From Macrotis lagotis (lineage: Eukaryota; Chordata; Mammalia; Peramelemorphia; Peramelidae), in NCBI RefSeq assembly GCF_037893015.1, contig NC_133666.1:626660310-626724309 (forward strand): 64,000 nt of DNA, in the 5' to 3' direction. The translations under genes were made by a program, and so were the position numbers. Under the pieces are notes generated by a model. It saw only the letters and a list, made by a program, of their open reading frames with translations, was not told where the DNA came from and did not search any database. The stretch's first letter is position 1; each line of letters starts with the position of its first letter. Of this stretch, positions 59,166 to 64,000 are shown piece by piece.

Positions 59166-60100
59166 CCAGATTGGACATGTCTATTATCACTAGATCAGGG
59201 GAGGTAATAGACCCCTTGTGATCAGACCACTTATAGAGCAGTAGGTTCATTATAAAAAGGATTTTAGCAAATGAAAATACATCCAATTTGCTAAGGAAGT
59301 GGACTTAGAACTGCCAAAGGATGTTGGAAGGCATTCTTTCTAGGACAGTTCCTTTTTTTAAAATTTTTTTTTTATTTTTAAAATAAATACTTTTATTTTC
59401 TGCTTGCAACATGGACAGAAAGTTCATCCTACTTAGAAAATTAGATAGTGTAGTTCCTAGAATGGTTAATCTTACCAAACAACACTAACTTGGGTAAGCT
59501 TTGTTCACAAAGACTAAAAAAAAAAAAATTCTGGTTTTATGAGTACTTATTTGGGAGAGAGTTGCTTTAGAAAAAAATCTGTACTTTTGGCAAATTCTGA
59601 TTTTTTTGTAAAATCCATCTCAGGAGCACATTAAGGCAAAAACTGTACCTCCAGAAGGAAGGAGACATGGCAGTACAAGGAACACAATTCAGAAGGGCAT
59701 CAGCACCTGCCCCTGATGCTCACCCAGCTGTGTGACCTCGGGCAATCTACCAAACCTCCCTGGAATTCAGTTCCTCCTCTAATAAATGAGGGGGATAAAT
59801 CAGATGGACTTGGAAGTGCCTTTCATTTCATTTGATTTAAGATCTCAAGCTAGTTACAAGCTGACTTCTTGAGGGCAGCTGCTACCTTGTGCCTCTGTTT
59901 TGAATCCCTGGCTCACAGCACAGTGCCTGGAATCAAGTAGGGGTTTGATAAATGCTTGGTAACTGATTTGGCAGGTTAGCTGAAGGATTGCTTAAGCATG
60001 ACCCCAGCAATTCAAATGTAAACGTATTAGGACCTATTGCCTGAAGTCAAGCATTTTCCAGTTTTTCTAGGACAGTTCCAATGGTGGCTGACCAGCTTCT
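59166..60100. other. Intergenic stretch, no gene seen
   Basis: An L2-like 3' tail is seen near 59850-59980 (GACTTCTTGAGGGCAGCTGC, CACAGTGCCTGGAATCAAGT). A T-rich low-complexity tract lies near 59350-59400. Nothing else assigned. Confidence 0.55.
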
Positions 60101-60101
60101 T

Positions 60102-60263
60102 TTTTTTTTTTTTTTTTTTAAGATTTTTGCAAGGCAAATGGGGTTAAGTGGCTTGCCCAAGGCCACACAGCTAGGTATTTATTAAGTGTCTGAGACCGGA
60201 TTTGAACCCAGGTACTCCTGACTCCAAGGCCGGTGCTTTACCCACTACACCACCTAGCAGCCC
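60102..60263 (-). repeat. Marsupial CORE-SINE, full length
   Basis: Antisense copy with a T run of more than 20 bases, of the ACCCAGG/CTTTACCCACTAC type. Confidence 0.93.
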
Positions 60264-60511
60264 AAGCTTCTCCTTCTCGAAGACCACCAAATCCAACTTT
60301 ATTTCCCACCTTATCTAGTGTCTGCTTTCCTTCCTTTGCCTTCCTTCTTAGGAAAAACACTTCCATACTGGACCAACCAGAGGATCAATCAACCAAAGGG
60401 GAAAGTTAATCTGACGGTTCTGCCAGAAGCCCTGAATTTGACCTCTTGCTCAGTTATCAAATCTGTACCACTCTTGTTCTGACTTGTTTTGACTTTCTTT
60501 TAATTTAATTT

Positions 60512-60660
60512 AATTTTTTTTTTTTGCAAGGCAATGGGGTTAAGTGGCTTGCCCAAGACCACACAGCTAGGTAATTTTAAGTATCTAAGGTCATATTTGA
60601 ACTTAGGTCCTCTTGACTCCAGGGCCTGTGCTCTATCCACTGTGCCACCTAGCTGTCCCT
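60512..60660 (-). repeat. Marsupial CORE-SINE
   Basis: Antisense copy with moderate divergence; head ends CACCTAGCTGTCCC. Confidence 0.9.
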
Positions 60661-60719
60661 TTGTTTTCACTTTTCAAAAGAACAATTTGCCCTCCCTGTA
60701 AACCTCCAACCACTTCCCT

Positions 60720-61140
60720 TCCAAATCACCTTTCCCTATGTTTGGTCTATCCTTATTAGAAAGCTTCACTTTCCTATTTGTTTGCTCACCTTTTAGTACT
60801 GTTAGGTTAGAAGGGCTTAATGAATTCTTTTCATTCATTAAACACCTTCTGCCTCAAGAAATCTCAAGAGGCTATCCACTCCTCCCCTCTCCATGTGTGG
60901 CACTAGCCATCCTCCAGGACTGCCATGCCTTGTCTCCTCATAGTTTCCCTTGTCACCTTCTCATCTCTTGTCAGGTAACACTTACCTTTAACAAGCCTCT
61001 CCTGATTATGCTAGTGCCTTCCCCAGCAAAATTATAGGGCATCATTTTTATGCATAAATAGTATTGACCTATGTATGTATCTCCTATAAAAGAAAGATTC
61101 TTAAGGGCAGAGACTTTTTATCCTCAGCTCTTATTTAATA
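60720..61140 (+). repeat. L2-like LINE fragment
   Basis: CATTCATTAAACACCTTCTG, AACAAGCCTCTCCTGATTAT and TTAAGGGCAGAGACTTTTTA follow the usual order of an L2 3' end. Confidence 0.6.
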
Positions 61141-61149
61141 CATTTGTCA

Positions 61150-61850
61150 ATAGAACTGAGGAGGAAAGAGGGAGTGCATTCCAGGCTTGAGGAACAAATT
61201 ATGCCACATTGTAGGCAGAGAATGGAATGCCCTGTTAAGAGAACTGCAGATAAACCAATTCAACAAGAATATAGATTCAGTGAAAGGGAGTACTGTGAAA
61301 TAAATCTGGAAAGGTAGATTAACACTCACTATGAATGGCTCTGAATACCAAGCTAAGAAGTGGCCATTTTATCCTAGAGGTAATAGGGAACCACTGAAGA
61401 TTTTTTGAAAAGAGGAGTGACATGACCAGACTGGTGATGGGAAACTAATTTTTGGTGAGATGAAGGCTGGATTAGAGAATAGGGAGTCCTGAAGCAGGAA
61501 GGCTAATGAAGACAAGAGCCTGAATTAAAGGTGATCTAGGCTGGCTGAGCAAGTGAAAAACTGATGAAAAATGTTTTAGTAGAATCCACAAGACCAGGTG
61601 ATTGATTTCATCTGAGGAATGAGGGGAAATGACTTGATCAGGATGCTTCAAAACTTGGATGACTGGAAAAGTCTGCTAGGAAACAAGAGTTTTTGAAGAC
61701 TTAGAAATTTGAGTTTAGAAGGGAAGAACATATTTTTGTGGACATGTTGAGTTTGAAGTACTATAGGAGTGGAGATTTTTCGGAGGTGGTTGATTACAGG
61801 ATTAGAATTCAGGAGGGAGAAGAGGTTGGAGATACAGATATGGGAGTTAT
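61150..61850 (+). repeat. Ancient mammalian interspersed repeat, left part
   Basis: AGGGAGTGCATTCCAGGCTT, then AGTGACATGACCAGACTGGT, is familiar text of an old abundant repeat I cannot name with certainty. Similar text resumes at about 63440-64000 (AGGTCACTTCATGTGAAGCA region), so later insertions may have split one element. Confidence 0.45.
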
Positions 61851-61982
61851 TTATCAAACAATCAATAAATCATTTACTTGGTCTACTATGTGCCAGGCAC
61901 TGTGCTAAGCTTTGGGGCAAAAGACTATTCCTGTCCTCCAGGAACTCACCATCAAATAGGGGAGACAACATAAAAATAAATA

Positions 61983-63364
61983 CCTGTGTTTCCATGGAAA
62001 ATAAGCCCTAGTTCTAGCATGATTTTTTTAGGATGTTTGTAATATCAGCCCTAACTCCCCAAATAAACTTTAGTTAAGATTATCAGCCAAACAGATGCAT
62101 TTAGTACATCCATTGCAACACACAATAGATGTATTGAATTATAAAATAATATTAATATGTAATTAAATATAAATAATGTCTAAGTCTTATACCTTTAATT
62201 CTATAGTTCTGATCAAAACTTGGCTTATTAGCATCTAATTGGGGTTTGTTAGTCTGAATGTTAGCCTTTGCCTTCCTCAAGGCTTATGTCTCTCCAATTA
62301 TAAATCTGAAGACTGGCTCTGTATGTGTGACACAGCCTAGTCCCTCTCTAATTGCATCTGGAAGTTTGAATTTTCTGATTGTGTAAACAGGGTAAAGGCC
62401 ATTCTGACAAGGTAGGAAAGTAGTATGGTTATCTCTATAAGAGACTGAATAAATTCTGAAACTTATGACACTTTGGAAAGGGAGAAATCCCAATGTTTTA
62501 TATGTCTATATTATATCTAATAATAACATAAAATATCAAGTCAGAAGAGGAAACAGTAGTCTTGTTGCTAGTTGAATCTTTGTTAGGTCTGACAGAACAG
62601 ACCTTATGGATGGATTAGAGAATCATAAAGTTATCAATGACAGACTTATGTATTAATGTATAACTAATTGGTTGGCCACCAAAATTTTATGATCCTTTGT
62701 ACGTTTTCTATAAATATTGTTTCCCCATTAAGCTCTGAGTTGGTATCTATAAGGATACCATCCACCCATGGGTTTAGTAAGATCCTAGAGAATAAAACTT
62801 CATGGATAAAGTAACTTTTTATTTCATCTTTAACTTAAGACAGTTATGTTAACATTAAATTATATTGTTGACATTAATACTAAAAATAAATGATAATATA
62901 AATTATAATTCAATATTTGTAAACACCTGAGCAGATGCCTTTGGATGAGAGATAAACAGATGCACTTGAAAATTATTGCAGAATGACTGAAGAACATGCA
63001 TGTTTGATAATTTCTGGATGGAAAGAAAGCCCTACCTCTAATCATCATTAAGAGCTAGAAAGATAGGATTGAATGGTTTCAGGCATTTATGTTTTTGAAA
63101 CCAAAAAAGCTTGATGCACTCAAGCAGTTACAAGGAAGTGGTCAATTTAATGCTGTCATTTGTTTTGTAAGGTGACCAGAGGTCTGCCACCACTCACTAC
63201 ATTAAAGACATGAAGAACTTCCTTGCAGAAAGAAGAATAGATCATATAATGATTCCCACAAGAATGACTGCCTATCTCCAAACATCCCCTGAGAATAAGC
63301 TCTATTGTGACTTTTGGAGCAAAAATTACTCTAAGACCCAGTCTTATTTTCAGGGAAATACGCA
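61983..63364 (+). mobile_element. Tc1/mariner (pogo/Tigger-like) DNA transposon relic with TA target duplication
   Basis: Left end CCTGTGTTTCCATGGAAAAT and the reverse complement of the right end (TGCGTATTTCCCTGAAAATA) form imperfect terminal inverted repeats, each abutting TA (61981-61982, 63365-63366). Near the right end the plus strand reads RRIDHIMIPTRMTAYLQ, resembling the (I)PGGMT..LQPLD motif in the catalytic domain of pogo/Tigger transposases. Most of the transposase is missing. An LTR-like repeat is inserted inside. Length is 1382 bases including that insert. Confidence 0.6.
62110..62842 (+). repeat. LTR-like repeat, old, degenerate, copy 2
   Basis: Colinear with the block at 58085-58700 in opposite orientation; contains an AATAAA-type signal near 62792 and ends in CA. 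It lies inside the Tc1/mariner relic. Left boundary uncertain; no internal viral genes are seen next to either copy, so both look like solitary LTRs. Confidence 0.5.
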
Positions 63365-63439
63365 TACATTTACACAGCAAGTTGTATATAAGATAAGAGA
63401 CAACAGGAAAAAAACACCTAGAAAGAAGAGAGTATCAAG

Positions 63440-64000
63440 GAAGAGATAGAATGATTTTCAGTGACAAAGGCTTCAGAAGAATGAGAATTGAGAAAAGGTC
63501 ATTGGATTTGGCAACTAAGAAATTAGTAATTTTGCAGTCATTTTGATGAAGTGATAAGGTCAGAGGGGTTAAGAAATGAAAGGAGAAGAGGTGGTATTAT
63601 AGATTATTTTTCAAGGAGTTTAGCTACCAAAAGAAGAAGAGATATAGAATAACAGAGAGGATAGGGCTTTTCAGAGTGGGGGAGACATATGTATATTTGT
63701 AGACAGTTGGAAATGAGCCTGTAGACAGAGACTGAAAATAAGTGCTACAATAGGGATGACAGGAAGCAGGGGGGATTGAAATCTGCTGGAGGATATGGAA
63801 TAGAATGAGATCACTTGAACAAGTAGAGGAGTTAACTGATAATGAATAAGGTCACTTCATGTGAAGCACAAGTGAAGGAGATTCTAGCAGGAGGCATAGG
63901 AGTGACAGGAGATGAGGGAGAAGGGAGAAGAGGGAGTTCCTAATTCACAGATCATTCGAAGAATGGCCTCATGTTTTTTCTGTAAAATCAGGCAAGGTTT
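63440..64000 (+). repeat. Ancient interspersed repeat, right part
   Basis: G/A-rich text of the same style as 61150-61850 (TCTGCTGGAGGATATGGAAT, AGCAGGAGGCATAGGAGTGA). No gene recognised to the window edge. Confidence 0.4.

Overview
This is a vertebrate nuclear locus from a marsupial mammal. Two things show it. Five recognisable mammalian genes have canonical GT/AG exon structures, and the non-coding DNA is full of marsupial-type repeats: about twenty copies of a tRNA-headed CORE-SINE (WSINE1/SINE1-MD-like), SINEs with RTE/BovB-like tails, RTE and L1 LINE pieces, and old L2/MIR-type debris. I cannot name the species. Gene order and strands are ZNF653(-), ECSIT(-), CNN1(+), ELOF1(-), ACP5(-), the order I recall for human chromosome 19p13.2, so this is a conserved syntenic block.

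Layout. 1-2505: 5' end of ZNF653 (coding exons 1 and 2; the rest lies off the left edge). 2.9-9.6 kb: complete ECSIT (7 coding exons, 435 aa), with a CpG-island promoter near 9.2 kb and a 3' end only about 0.4 kb from the ZNF653 start codon. 9.6-28.6 kb: gene-free interval with nested L1 insertions, a split L2, a diverged 0.34-kb direct duplication (12.1 and 14.35 kb), an isolated GC-rich patch (13.4-13.9 kb) and an RTE relic. 28.9-35.2 kb: complete CNN1 (7 exons, 298 aa) with an intron-1 CArG cluster. 37.1-41.4 kb: complete ELOF1 (83 aa), a CpG-island promoter, and a partial copy of its own last exon inside intron 1. 42-47.9 kb: repeats only. 47.9-54.6 kb: complete ACP5 (326 aa) with a TATA-like promoter and an MITF/TFE-type M-box. 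54.8-64 kb: no gene recognised; repeats, including a Tc1/mariner (pogo/Tigger-like) relic with TA target duplication that encloses an old LTR-like repeat.

The genes do not form a pathway. ZNF653 is a transcriptional repressor, ECSIT a Toll/BMP signalling adaptor and complex I assembly factor, CNN1 a smooth-muscle actin-binding protein, ELOF1 a transcription elongation and repair factor, and ACP5 the osteoclast/macrophage tartrate-resistant acid phosphatase. Broadly expressed genes (ZNF653, ECSIT, ELOF1) have CpG islands. Tissue-restricted CNN1 and ACP5 do not, and instead show SRF-type and MITF/TATA-type signals. All coding exons were assembled by eye and their phases close exactly. I found no undescribed biological system. 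The most unusual items are the ELOF1 exon duplication, a low-copy repeat shared by the ELOF1 intron and the ACP5 upstream region, the 12/14-kb duplication, and a possible internal CNN1 promoter.
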